A stretch of DNA of 64,000 bases, taken from assembly GCF_040958695.1 (NCBI RefSeq), contig NZ_CP162599.1, positions 778,001 to 842,000 on the forward strand, given 5' to 3'. The position numbers were made by a program, and so were the translations under genes. The notes beneath the pieces are model-generated. The model ran no database searches, had not been told where the DNA came from, and worked only from the letters and a program-made list of their open reading frames with translations. The DNA is from Ornithinibacillus sp. 4-3 (GTDB taxonomy: Bacteria > Bacillota > Bacilli > Bacillales > Amphibacillaceae). Within the stretch, counting starts at the first letter, position 1, and each line of letters opens with the position of its first letter. Positions 53,023-60,983 of the stretch are shown piece after piece.

Positions 53023-54126
53023 ATGGTAAATATAAGTCTTTGTATGATTGTTAAAAATGAGGAAGAGGTGTTGTGTCAATGTTTGGATAGTGTAAAGGGA
53101 ATCTGTGATGAAATAATTATTGTAGATACTGGTTCAACCGATAGTACGAAGGAAATTGCAAAGAAATACACAGATAAAGTCATTGATTTCACATGGGTAG
53201 ATGATTTCTCCGCTGCGAGAAACTTTGCATTTGATCAAGCAACCTCTTCCTATATTTTATGGCTGGATGCAGATGATGTATTGGAAAGGGAAGAACAAAA
53301 GAAATTCCAAAAATTAAAGGAAGAGCTAGATGATTCAGTGGATGCGGTATCGATGCTTTACCATATTGCTTTTGATGAATTTGGTAATCCAACCTTTAGT
53401 TATCGAAGAAATCGTTTAGTAAAACGGGAATGTTGTTTTAAATGGATTGAACCTGTACATGAATATTTGGACGTGTCTGGAAATATTATCGCTTCTGATA
53501 TTGCTATTACACATCGTAAATCAGATAAATCGAATATAGATCCCGCGAACGATCGCAATTTGAAAATATATGAAAGACGATTGGAACAAGGAGAAGTATT
53601 TAGTCCAAGAGCTTTATTTTATTATGCAAATGAATTAAAGGATCATGGGTTTTATCAGAAAGCGGTTATTTATTATCGGGAATTTTTGGCTACAAGAAAA
53701 GGCTGGGTGGAAGATGAAATTCGGGCTTGCATTAATATGGCTACATGTTACCGAATGTTAGGCAATGCGGAGAAAGAAATTGAGGCACTTGCACTATCTA
53801 TTGTCTATGATGTTCCAAGACCCGAGGTTTCTTGCCGAATTGGAGACTTATTCAAGGAAAAACATTTATTTCGAAAGGCAATCATTTGGTACCAATTAGC
53901 AATAGAGATAGAACTAGACGATCATCAAGGATTTCAGCAGCAGAGTTATTCCACATGGTATCCACATCTCCAGCTTTGTGTTTGTTATTGGCAGATAGGG
54001 GAGAAGGGGTTGGCTGAAGAGCATAATCAAAAAGCTAAATATTATCGTCCCAATGATGAGCAGGTTTTGTATAATGAAGCGTTCTTTAAAGCGTTTAAGG
54101 AAAAGCATGTGCAAGAGAAGATTTAA
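53023..54126 (+). CDS. GT2 glycosyltransferase with TPR-like C-terminus
   Basis: The 367-residue protein starts MVNISLCMIVKNEE and has the GT-A fold motifs VDTGSTDSTKEIAKK and WLDADD (the DxD metal site), then HRKSD. The C-terminal third is made of TPR-like helices (RALFYYANELKDHGFYQKA). The family (SPBc2 SunS-like and spore-coat GT2 enzymes) transfers a sugar, often to a protein. ATG at 53023 fits the family; a frame extension to 52948 is hydrophobic without signal features and is unlikely. A pyruvyltransferase gene follows, the same pair as at 57320-59433 on the other strand. Confidence 0.85.
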   Translation: MVNISLCMIVKNEEEVLCQCLDSVKGICDEIIIVDTGSTDSTKEIAKKYTDKVIDFTWVDDFSAARNFAFDQATSSYILWLDADDVLEREEQKKFQKLKEELDDSVDAVSMLYHIAFDEFGNPTFSYRRNRLVKRECCFKWIEPVHEYLDVSGNIIASDIAITHRKSDKSNIDPANDRNLKIYERRLEQGEVFSPRALFYYANELKDHGFYQKAVIYYREFLATRKGWVEDEIRACINMATCYRMLGNAEKEIEALALSIVYDVPRPEVSCRIGDLFKEKHLFRKAIIWYQLAIEIELDDHQGFQQQSYSTWYPHLQLCVCYWQIGEKGLAEEHNQKAKYYRPNDEQVLYNEAFFKAFKEKHVQEKI

Positions 54127-54176
54127 ATATAGATAAGAATGGGGTGAGATGACATTAAAATAAAGGTGTGTTGATA

Positions 54177-55232
54177 ATGAATAAAAAAATTTTATATATT
54201 GGCTGGATTGGCTATCGAAATTTAGGTGATGACTTGATGTGGAATAGCTTTTATTCTTTAGTCAAAAAGTATTTTGCATCTAAACCAATAACCGTTATTC
54301 CTTCCTTTCCATCTGTAAATATTCAGGAATTAGAACCTTATGATACAGTTGTTTTAGGCGGAGGTTCTTTAATTTCACCTGCGTACATCCAGCTTTTACA
54401 CAAGGCGATAAAAATGAAAAAGAAAGTAGTCATCTGGGGTAGTGGGATTGACCGTATTCCTGAGACAGTATTGCAAGCAATCCAGCAAGGAAAAAAGCCT
54501 CCAGCTATTCAACGTTTTAAGGGAGAAGAAATTAGGCAATTACGTGAAGTTCTTTTAAAAGCAGACTTTGTTGGAGTAAGAGGACCATATACAAAGAAAG
54601 TGCTTGAAGTATTAACTGGAGTAGAAACAGTTCCAATTATTGGTGATCCTGGATTATTATTAACACATTCCTCTACGGAAGCTAAAGCAAAAAAGCAAAT
54701 CGGAATTAATTGGGGAACAACCGGAAATAACTTGTATGGCACTAATGAAAAGAGATTGGAAAAAGAATTAGTGCAGGCAACAAAGAAATTAATAGCCAAG
54801 GGTTATCAAATATCTATTTATGCTGTGTGGGATAAAGATTTTCCTGCGTGTCGGAGTTTTTATAAACAAATAGATGATTCGGAAAATGTCATATTTGAAG
54901 AGAAACTCTATACAGAAGAAGAACTGATGAAGAAGTTATCTAATTGTTTGTTGACGATTAATTTTAAATTACATCCTAATTTATTATCTTTATCTGCTGG
55001 TGTGCCAGCGATTGCATTAGGGTATCGATTTAAAGTGTTTGATTTATTCTCCTCTCTTGACTTGGAACATTTTGTTTTATCAACAAGTGAAGAACAAATG
55101 GATGAAAAAATAGCTCAACTTGTTGATACAATAATTCATGAAGAAGAAAATATAAAAGAAACATATCAGGGCAAACAAGATGTTTACCAACCTCTTATTG
55201 AAAAAGCTTTTATAGAATGCTTCCTATGGTAA
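54177..55232 (+). CDS. Polysaccharide pyruvyl transferase (CsaB-like)
   Basis: The 351-residue protein has YIGWIGYRNLGDDLMWNSF at the N-terminus, VVLGGGSLISP, IWGSGID, GVRGPYTKKVLE and GDPGLLLT, then INFKLHPNLLSLSAGVPAIALGYRFKV. This is the full motif order of the pyruvyltransferase family. It transfers pyruvate from PEP to a sugar, making an acidic ketal on wall or spore-surface glycan. AAAGGTG precedes ATG 54177. It is cotranscribed with the GT2 gene and similar throughout to the enzyme at 57320. Confidence 0.88.
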   Translation: MNKKILYIGWIGYRNLGDDLMWNSFYSLVKKYFASKPITVIPSFPSVNIQELEPYDTVVLGGGSLISPAYIQLLHKAIKMKKKVVIWGSGIDRIPETVLQAIQQGKKPPAIQRFKGEEIRQLREVLLKADFVGVRGPYTKKVLEVLTGVETVPIIGDPGLLLTHSSTEAKAKKQIGINWGTTGNNLYGTNEKRLEKELVQATKKLIAKGYQISIYAVWDKDFPACRSFYKQIDDSENVIFEEKLYTEEELMKKLSNCLLTINFKLHPNLLSLSAGVPAIALGYRFKVFDLFSSLDLEHFVLSTSEEQMDEKIAQLVDTIIHEEENIKETYQGKQDVYQPLIEKAFIECFLW

Positions 55233-55242
55233 TTTGATTAGC

Positions 55243-55280
55243 AAAAAGGATTACAAGCCCTTATGGCTGTAATCCTTTTT
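55243..55280. terminator. Bidirectional terminator between convergent glycan genes
   Basis: AAAAAGGATTACAAGCC and GGCTGTAATCCTTTTT form a stem of about 15 bp. The hairpin overlaps the last codons of the reverse-strand glycosyltransferase. Confidence 0.85.
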
Positions 55281-56145
55281 CTATCCAATCTAATAAAGTT
55301 TTTGCTCTATGCTCATAGGTATGGTGGTGAAGAAGATGCTGATAACCTGCTGATGCAATTACTTGAGCTTCATCAAGATGTGTTAGATAGTAATCAATTT
55401 TCTCCATAAGGTTTTGGTGGGAATCAAACAAAACAAGATGCTTGCCATCTTCAAATAAGGAATCTAATTTAGGAACCTCATCGGTTAGTACAAGGGAACT
55501 ACAGCCTACCCCTTCAAAAATACGCATATTAAGACTTTTAATAGTATCTGCTGTATGGTTGATAATGAGCTTGGATTGCCCATAAGCTTTAGCAAGATCA
55601 TGTAGGAATACGCGTTTATTAAAAGATAATTGATAATTTGCTTGAAATTTTTCTTTTATTTTTTTAATAGCTTGTATCCGTTTTTGATACATATTAATGT
55701 CTAATGTTCCAACGGAGGTAATATCAACAGGTCTATTCTTAAGAGGTGTATCATGATTAAAAATATGCTTTGCCATTGCAAATGGAAAGAATTTGGCTGG
55801 TACAGGAAAATGTTTTGCTAAATGCAAGGAGTGTGACATTAATATAAGATCCGGCTGGTATCGGTGAATTAATCCCTTATTTGTTGTGAGTCGGTTTTCT
55901 CCATGATGAATCCAAAACAATTTTGGCAGTTTTGCCAGATGGATATTCTTTACTTTAACTGGAGGGAGAGCAGGACTTTCAATAAATAGAACAGCGTTAT
56001 ACCTATCAATGGCAATCTTTGAAAAATCAATCAAGGATGTGTATACATCTATCTTTACACCAATATTTCGAAAAGCGTCCTCTAAATATCTCCCGGGTGT
56101 GAAGCTTGTTCGCCCATAACATATCAAGAGTTTTTTCTGATCCAT
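55261..56145 (-). CDS. CgeB-like glycosyltransferase, first copy
   Basis: The 294-residue protein starts KKLLICYGRTSFTPGRYLED and has DITSVGTLDINMYQKRIQAI and NMRIFEGVGCSSLVLTDEVP. The last is the Glyco_trans_1_2 donor-site pattern in which the glutamate of FEG contacts the nucleotide sugar. CgeB of B. subtilis is such an enzyme and is needed for the outermost spore layer. The gene lies in the same direction as the second CgeB-like gene 200 bp upstream. It lacks membrane segments. The substrate sugar is unknown. Confidence 0.8.
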   Translation of the reverse strand: MDQKKLLICYGRTSFTPGRYLEDAFRNIGVKIDVYTSLIDFSKIAIDRYNAVLFIESPALPPVKVKNIHLAKLPKLFWIHHGENRLTTNKGLIHRYQPDLILMSHSLHLAKHFPVPAKFFPFAMAKHIFNHDTPLKNRPVDITSVGTLDINMYQKRIQAIKKIKEKFQANYQLSFNKRVFLHDLAKAYGQSKLIINHTADTIKSLNMRIFEGVGCSSLVLTDEVPKLDSLFEDGKHLVLFDSHQNLMEKIDYYLTHLDEAQVIASAGYQHLLHHHTYEHRAKTLLDWIEKGLQP

Positions 56146-56351
56146 AATATTTTAACCTGCCTTTATTTAGTTGCGATTTATACTGCTTATGCTTTACCAG
56201 TGTATGTGTAGTTTGAAAAAAAGGATGTATGCTTATCCAATGTAGAGAAAGGAATTGCCAGAAATGAGCAGGGAGTGGATAGAAATACATGAGAGTTGTC
56301 TAAATAGCAAAAAGTAATTTCTATGGATGCGAAAAGATCCAAAATACATGC

Positions 56352-57299
56352 TTATTTTCCTGAAGATGTTTGCTTTAAAATAGATTCTATCTTTGTCAGG
56401 AATTCCACAGCACGTATTTTGGTTGTATGTCTTTCTTTTGTCAGCATCATGCCGTTATGGGCGATTATTTTTCTTTCTTTTTCATGATTTAGATAATAAT
56501 CAATTTGTTCTTCAAAGCAGAGTTCGTCAATTGCAACAAAATTAACACCAGGTATAAATCCTAAATCACCTAATTCTTTAGAATAACTGGCAATTAGTAG
56601 GGCATTACAAGCTGTAATTTCAAAATACTTCATTAATGGATATTTAAAAACAGAATCACATGTTAAAACGATTTTAGAACGGTTCAACTCCTTAGCATAA
56701 TTTTCTCCTACGAAGACATTTTTTTCTCCCTTTAAAATTTTCCGGTAACCTGGATGTGGATAATGGACAAAGTCATCTCTATTTTTTAGGCGCATCTGCA
56801 TCATGGCACGTAACGGATAAAAATCCTCTAAAACGGAACCTGTAAGCAAGATACTTATATCTTTTTTTAATTTATAGTCTTTATAAATTTCTTCATGAGC
56901 ATGATGTGGCAGCCAGTGCATAAGGGATGCAAATTCAGGGTACCACTGCAAAAACTTATCCCGATAAAAGGTAAAAACATGCTGAATATTTTCCTTTTCA
57001 ATCATTGTTTTTCGTAAAGGCCTTTGAAAGTGTAAATCATGCAACCCAACTGCAAAGGGGAGACTTAAATCCTGAAGTCCTGTTACAATTGGAGAACCAT
57101 TTTCTAAATAATCATTAAAAAAGATAAAGTCTGGTTCAAACTGGATATCATCAAGAATCTTCTGGATGTTACCAGATTGATGAGATACATGTAATTCGGT
57201 TATTTTTTGAAGCTCTTGGATAAAGTAATATGATGCAGGAACGGTGTAGGTTTGATCATCACGTGTCATAAATAACAGCTTTAACTTTTTCATTTTCAT
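56352..57299 (-). CDS. CgeB-like glycosyltransferase, second copy
   Basis: The 315-residue protein (KKLKLLFMTRDDQTYTVPASY at the start) has ISILLTGSVLEDFYPLRAMM and PLMKYFEITACNALLIASY with the YFE(I)xAC donor-site motif of the same family. It resembles the first copy in layout but not closely in sequence. AAAGGATG precedes the start, where ATG 57299 or 57293 can be used. It follows the pyruvyltransferase gene by 20 bp and is probably in one operon with it and the GT2 gene. Confidence 0.8.
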   Translation of the reverse strand: MKMKKLKLLFMTRDDQTYTVPASYYFIQELQKITELHVSHQSGNIQKILDDIQFEPDFIFFNDYLENGSPIVTGLQDLSLPFAVGLHDLHFQRPLRKTMIEKENIQHVFTFYRDKFLQWYPEFASLMHWLPHHAHEEIYKDYKLKKDISILLTGSVLEDFYPLRAMMQMRLKNRDDFVHYPHPGYRKILKGEKNVFVGENYAKELNRSKIVLTCDSVFKYPLMKYFEITACNALLIASYSKELGDLGFIPGVNFVAIDELCFEEQIDYYLNHEKERKIIAHNGMMLTKERHTTKIRAVEFLTKIESILKQTSSGK

Positions 57300-57319
57300 C
57301 GCATCCTTTTGGAAATACT

Positions 57320-58402
57320 TTATATATATAAGCCTTGCTCAAATGGTTCTTTCAATTTTGAGCGATAGTATTGCTTATGCTTCTCCATGATTTCAATAAT
57401 ATCAGAAGACTCTTTCAAGATTTTTTCTTCCAATGAAATAATCTGATCAGCTAAATTTACCTCATCTGTTGCGATAGCCAGTTCTTCCAAAAGAATAGAA
57501 AGAGCAAAGTCAAATGCTTTAAAACGATATGCTAATGCAATAAAAGGCACTTGAGCTGCAAGGGAGAGGTAGCTTGCATGCAATTTAAAATTAATTGTAA
57601 AAACAAAATGCTTCATTAAAGCCATTAACCTGTCTGCTGAATAAAGTTTCTCATCTAATTTATAAGCAGATTGGTCAGTTAATTTAGCGGCTAAACGTTT
57701 GGTCGGCTCAAGATCTGTTTCCCACATAATATAAAAATAAATCTTATAACCTTTCTCAACCAGTTGATTTAAAGCATTGGCAAATCGATCCTCTAGCGTG
57801 AATTCATTTCCACCATAGATACGATGATAGGAAGTCCCCCAATTCACACCAATTACTTTATCGTCAGCAAGAAATGGGGGAGGGAATAAATTTTTATTCA
57901 TAGGATCTGATAATAAAAATGCAGGATCTCCACTGATGAGAACCTCATTTTTTACACCAACTTGCTGTAATACTTGTTGTGATAATGGGCCTCTGACACC
58001 ACTCCAGACACTTTGATCAAAAACCGTATTTAGCTTTTTACGAAATGACTCTGTTGTTTTTAGAAAATCGATTTTTGCATCTGAAATATAAGACTTAGGT
58101 ACCCAATCAATACCTGATCCCCAAATCATGATTTTTTTATTCAATTGTAATGCCCGATATAAAGTATCAATAATATAAGGCTGAATCGGATAATCTGCAC
58201 CACTTAAAATAGAGCCACCGCCAAGTACAATCAAATCATAATCGGCGAGGTTTGCATTATCGAGATAACGTTTTTCATTATTTACCAAATCAAGTTTATA
58301 TGAATTCCCTAGCTTGTAGAATTCTTCTTTAAAACATTCATACATTAATTCATCGCCTAAATTGTTATAACCAATCCAGCCTATATATAAAACACGTTTC
58401 AT
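57320..58402 (-). CDS. Polysaccharide pyruvyl transferase, second copy
   Basis: The 360-residue protein shares the motif order of the enzyme at 54177: YIGWIGYNNLGDELMYECF, VLGGGSILSGADYP, IWGSGIDWVP, GVRGPLSQQVLQ, GDPAFLL and FTINFKLHASYLSLAAQVP. It overlaps the preceding GT2 gene by four bases (ATGA), which means translational coupling. It should add pyruvate from PEP to a glycan made by the adjacent transferases. The repeated GT2-plus-pyruvyltransferase unit suggests two related but distinct acceptor sugars. Confidence 0.88.
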   Translation of the reverse strand: MKRVLYIGWIGYNNLGDELMYECFKEEFYKLGNSYKLDLVNNEKRYLDNANLADYDLIVLGGGSILSGADYPIQPYIIDTLYRALQLNKKIMIWGSGIDWVPKSYISDAKIDFLKTTESFRKKLNTVFDQSVWSGVRGPLSQQVLQQVGVKNEVLISGDPAFLLSDPMNKNLFPPPFLADDKVIGVNWGTSYHRIYGGNEFTLEDRFANALNQLVEKGYKIYFYIMWETDLEPTKRLAAKLTDQSAYKLDEKLYSADRLMALMKHFVFTINFKLHASYLSLAAQVPFIALAYRFKAFDFALSILLEELAIATDEVNLADQIISLEEKILKESSDIIEIMEKHKQYYRSKLKEPFEQGLYI

Positions 58403-59433
58403 TTTTTCTCTCCTTTATTTGATGCTTCTAATTTCTCTAAGCAAGTCTTTTTATAATGCGTGGCCCGAAAACTTCCAACACCTTTTAGAATTAAGTAGCT
58501 GGGATGACTTTCACCTAATTCTAGGCATTTTTCGAAGCATGTTTTTGCAGCTTCATAATCAGATTGATGAAAGAGAAAGAGGCCTTTATAAAAATGTAGA
58601 TCAACGTAATCTGGATAGAGAAGCAGTGCTTTTTCAATACCAGGGAGTGCTTGGTTCATGCTATTAGTCTGAATAAACATGTCATATTTCAGTTTATAGA
58701 GGATAGAGGGAGGTTTTTGCCCTGCTAATAAAAAATTGAAAATAGATTTATTAACATATTCGAAGGCTTGATTATATTCTTTATTACGATAATACTCACT
58801 AGCAAGATGATATTCGACCCAAGGACTATGGTTTTCCTTCTTCTCTTCTAATTTTAGAATTCTTTTATTCCGAGTTGATTTATCTTTTTCTATAGAGACC
58901 TCATTAATGTAGCCATAATGCAGGATAGGAAGGTCTAATACATCGGTTGTGAGATTTTCGCGCTCTCCGTCTAATGATTCATGAATCGGATTGATAAATT
59001 TAATGCCCTGGTGATTACGAAATAACCGAGGTTGATAATGAATATGAGCGTTGTGGTTTGGGTCGTCTATACGATCACCTGTTAAATTGGTTATAGGCAA
59101 AAAGAGTAGATTGGTATCCTTATTTTTTATTATTTCCTTATATACTTCAGCATCCTGTATATCTAAATATTCATCCGCATCCAGCCACAATATCCATTCA
59201 CCTGTAGCTTTGGCAATTCCTTTGTTTCTTGCGTTTGCAAAATGGTTATCCCACTTATAGTGAAAGATTTTCGCTTGAAATCGTTGAGCAATATCGATTG
59301 TACTATCCGTGGAACCAGTATCTATAATAATAATTTCTTCTACAAAGTTCTTTACACTGGATAAGCATTTTTCAAGAAAGGTCTCTTCGTTTTTGACAAT
59401 CATGCATAAGCTTATCATTGGTTTTGTTTCCAC
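58399..59433 (-). CDS. GT2 glycosyltransferase with TPR-like C-terminus, second copy
   Basis: The 344-residue protein starts METKPMISLCMIVKNEETF and has IDTGSTDSTIDIAQRF, WLDADEYLD (DxD) and a TPR-rich C-terminal half (YEAAKTCFEKCLELGES). It is paralogous to the enzyme at 53023. AGGAGG stands before the start. It heads a reverse-strand operon with a pyruvyltransferase and two CgeB-like transferases, directly downstream of the collagen-like and related genes, so glycosylation of those proteins is the simplest role. Confidence 0.87.
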   Translation of the reverse strand: METKPMISLCMIVKNEETFLEKCLSSVKNFVEEIIIIDTGSTDSTIDIAQRFQAKIFHYKWDNHFANARNKGIAKATGEWILWLDADEYLDIQDAEVYKEIIKNKDTNLLFLPITNLTGDRIDDPNHNAHIHYQPRLFRNHQGIKFINPIHESLDGERENLTTDVLDLPILHYGYINEVSIEKDKSTRNKRILKLEEKKENHSPWVEYHLASEYYRNKEYNQAFEYVNKSIFNFLLAGQKPPSILYKLKYDMFIQTNSMNQALPGIEKALLLYPDYVDLHFYKGLFLFHQSDYEAAKTCFEKCLELGESHPSYLILKGVGSFRATHYKKTCLEKLEASNKGEKK

Positions 59434-59467
59434 CTAAATTCCTCCTTATTTGTTATGTTGGCTCCCT

Positions 59468-59950
59468 TCATATATTTGACGAAATCGATAACCAAGGAGG
59501 GGAAGGAGCAGTGTTAATAATAGTTACTTTAGGATAATAGCTTAGCAGTAGGTGTAAAGTATCCATACATCGAATTTTATACGATTTGAGTAAGAAAGAG
59601 CACTTATCTATTAGTTCTCTTAGTTCGATGATTTGCTTACGGATATCCTCTTTAATATATTCATCCGACACATCATTATTTAGGGCGATTATAGGTACAT
59701 CGGAATAATAAATTTCTTCAATTAAATCTTTTTGGTGAAAAAAGTGATAATGAATTTTTTCAAGGGATGAGAGAGAAAGAAGCAATTTTCTCTCCAATTC
59801 CTTTCTCTCATCATCAAGTATATTTTCTCTTTCATCATGAAGTACATAAAAATATTCAATTAGGAAATATAAGAAAATGTGTGTAAAGACTATATAATTT
59901 GATTCACATTTATATAATTTGTCTTTCACAGATGAACCACTGTACTTCAT
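59468..59950 (-). CDS. Hypothetical helical protein in the spore-surface cluster
   Basis: The 160-residue protein begins MKYSGSSVKDKLYKC and is rich in long helices with many charged, Leu, Tyr and His residues (VLHDERENILDDERKELER). It has a possible amphipathic N-terminal segment but no clear signal or membrane helix. A strong AAGGAGG lies seven bases before ATG. It sits between the GT2 gene and three paralogues of the exosporium-type N-terminal domain and so probably belongs to the same sporulation programme. I do not recognise a family. Confidence 0.6.
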   Translation of the reverse strand: MKYSGSSVKDKLYKCESNYIVFTHIFLYFLIEYFYVLHDERENILDDERKELERKLLLSLSSLEKIHYHFFHQKDLIEEIYYSDVPIIALNNDVSDEYIKEDIRKQIIELRELIDKCSFLLKSYKIRCMDTLHLLLSYYPKVTIINTAPSPPWLSISSNI

Positions 59951-59965
59951 CTTCTTTTACCTCCT

Positions 59966-60391
59966 TTATTTTTTAGAACAAGGCCTGTTGTTTCTACAAT
60001 CTTCACAATCACATTTAGTTGAAGGATGATAACCTAGTTCTTCATAGAAATTATTGCTGCAATCGTGGTTCTTGTGTACTGGCTTTTTGTGTCTACATTT
60101 ACAATCACATGCTTCATCTAAAGCTGTCACATCTTCTAGTTTAAATTGAAGAAGCATCTGGGATTTAACAATTGTACGCAATGTTTTATTGACACTATCA
60201 TTAATGGTTAAGAAATCCTTTAAACCATGATGTGATTTTTTTAAAAATGCTTGAAGCTTCTCTCCTTCTGCATTTAAGATGTGAGATAGCCCTATTTCTT
60301 CTAAGGCAATAGAGGATAGAAGTAAATTTATTGTTTCACAACGTTTCAGTGAGACAATCGGAGTGATATTTGGAACATTTGGCATTGACAT
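59966..60391 (-). CDS. Exosporium-type N-terminal domain protein with cysteine-rich tail
   Basis: The 141-residue protein starts MSMPNVPNITPIVSL behind AGGAGG (the frame extends 21 codons further without a site). Residues 1-85 share the domain found at the front of the large collagen-like protein (LLLSSIALEEIGLSHILNAEGEKLQ). The tail is rich in Cys and His (CDCKCRHK, CDCEDCRNN), which could bind metal or form disulfide crosslinks in the spore coat. It has no signal peptide, as usual for coat and exosporium proteins made in the mother cell. Function is inferred from the shared domain. Confidence 0.72.
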   Translation of the reverse strand: MSMPNVPNITPIVSLKRCETINLLLSSIALEEIGLSHILNAEGEKLQAFLKKSHHGLKDFLTINDSVNKTLRTIVKSQMLLQFKLEDVTALDEACDCKCRHKKPVHKNHDCSNNFYEELGYHPSTKCDCEDCRNNRPCSKK

Positions 60392-60486
60392 AATTTTACC
60401 TCCTAGTTTTGGAAACATATAAATATCTAGAGAATAAAAGTTGATGATAATCACACAGTTATTCCTTGTTTCGGCGAGACAGTCAT

Positions 60487-60520
60487 TGAGTAAATATTTT
60501 TCAATCTACATATTTACTCA
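60487..60520 (-). terminator. Terminator-like hairpin at the end of the short paralogue
   Basis: TGAGTAAATA and TATTTACTCA pair perfectly around a loop of about 14 bases and overlap the stop of the gene at 60514. It may end transcription before the cysteine-rich paralogue. Confidence 0.45.
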
Positions 60521-60813
60521 AGTATTTCCAATATATTTTTAAGCTTTGTTTGTAGTAATAATTCTTTTTTTAATACGGTTTCTAATGTTGATTGGACACT
60601 ATTATTTATTTTAAGTAAATCCTTCAAATCTGGAAGTGCTTTAGGCGAGCTCCTTAAGGTACCTAATACATATTGAATTTTTTCTCCCTCTGCATTAATA
60701 ATATGGGCTAGACCAAGCTCTTCAAAAGCTATAGAAATCAATAATAAATTAATGACATCATCACGGTCGATCGAAATTTCAGGTGTAATATTTGGAATAT
60801 TTGCTTGTGACAA
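60514..60813 (-). CDS. Short paralogue consisting only of the exosporium-type N-terminal domain
   Basis: The 99-residue protein (MSQANIPNITPEISIDRDD) is nearly the same over its whole length as residues 1-95 of the 824-residue collagen-like protein: [33 protein letters not shown] and LLQTKLKNILEILE. It has no collagen region. A GGAGGAGG ribosome site precedes the ATG. It may act as a base or assembly partner onto which the collagen-like protein is anchored, by analogy with basal-layer proteins of the exosporium. This is inference. Confidence 0.75.
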   Translation of the reverse strand: MSQANIPNITPEISIDRDDVINLLLISIAFEELGLAHIINAEGEKIQYVLGTLRSSPKALPDLKDLLKINNSVQSTLETVLKKELLLQTKLKNILEILE

Positions 60814-60904
60814 ATCGCTTCCTCCTCCTTATTAGACATATATCTGTTAGCATACAACTATCGTATGTCTATACCATTTAGGCTGTTCCAAATGCCATTA
60901 AGAA

Positions 60905-60949
60905 AAGAAAAAAAGCTTGCGGAGAAATAATTTATTTCTCCGCAAGCCT
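60905..60949 (-). terminator. Strong terminator of the collagen-like gene
   Basis: On the reverse strand GCTTGCGGAGAAATAA pairs with TTATTTCTCCGCAAGC (plus 60916-60947) and is followed by TTTTTTTC. Confidence 0.9.
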
Positions 60950-60983
60950 GGCTATCGAGTGTTGATTTTACAATTCAGATTAT

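Noticed and set aside
56027..56290. 87-codon reverse frame overlapping the first CgeB-like gene
   Set aside because: Shares sequence with the start of the real gene in another frame and lacks a ribosome site.
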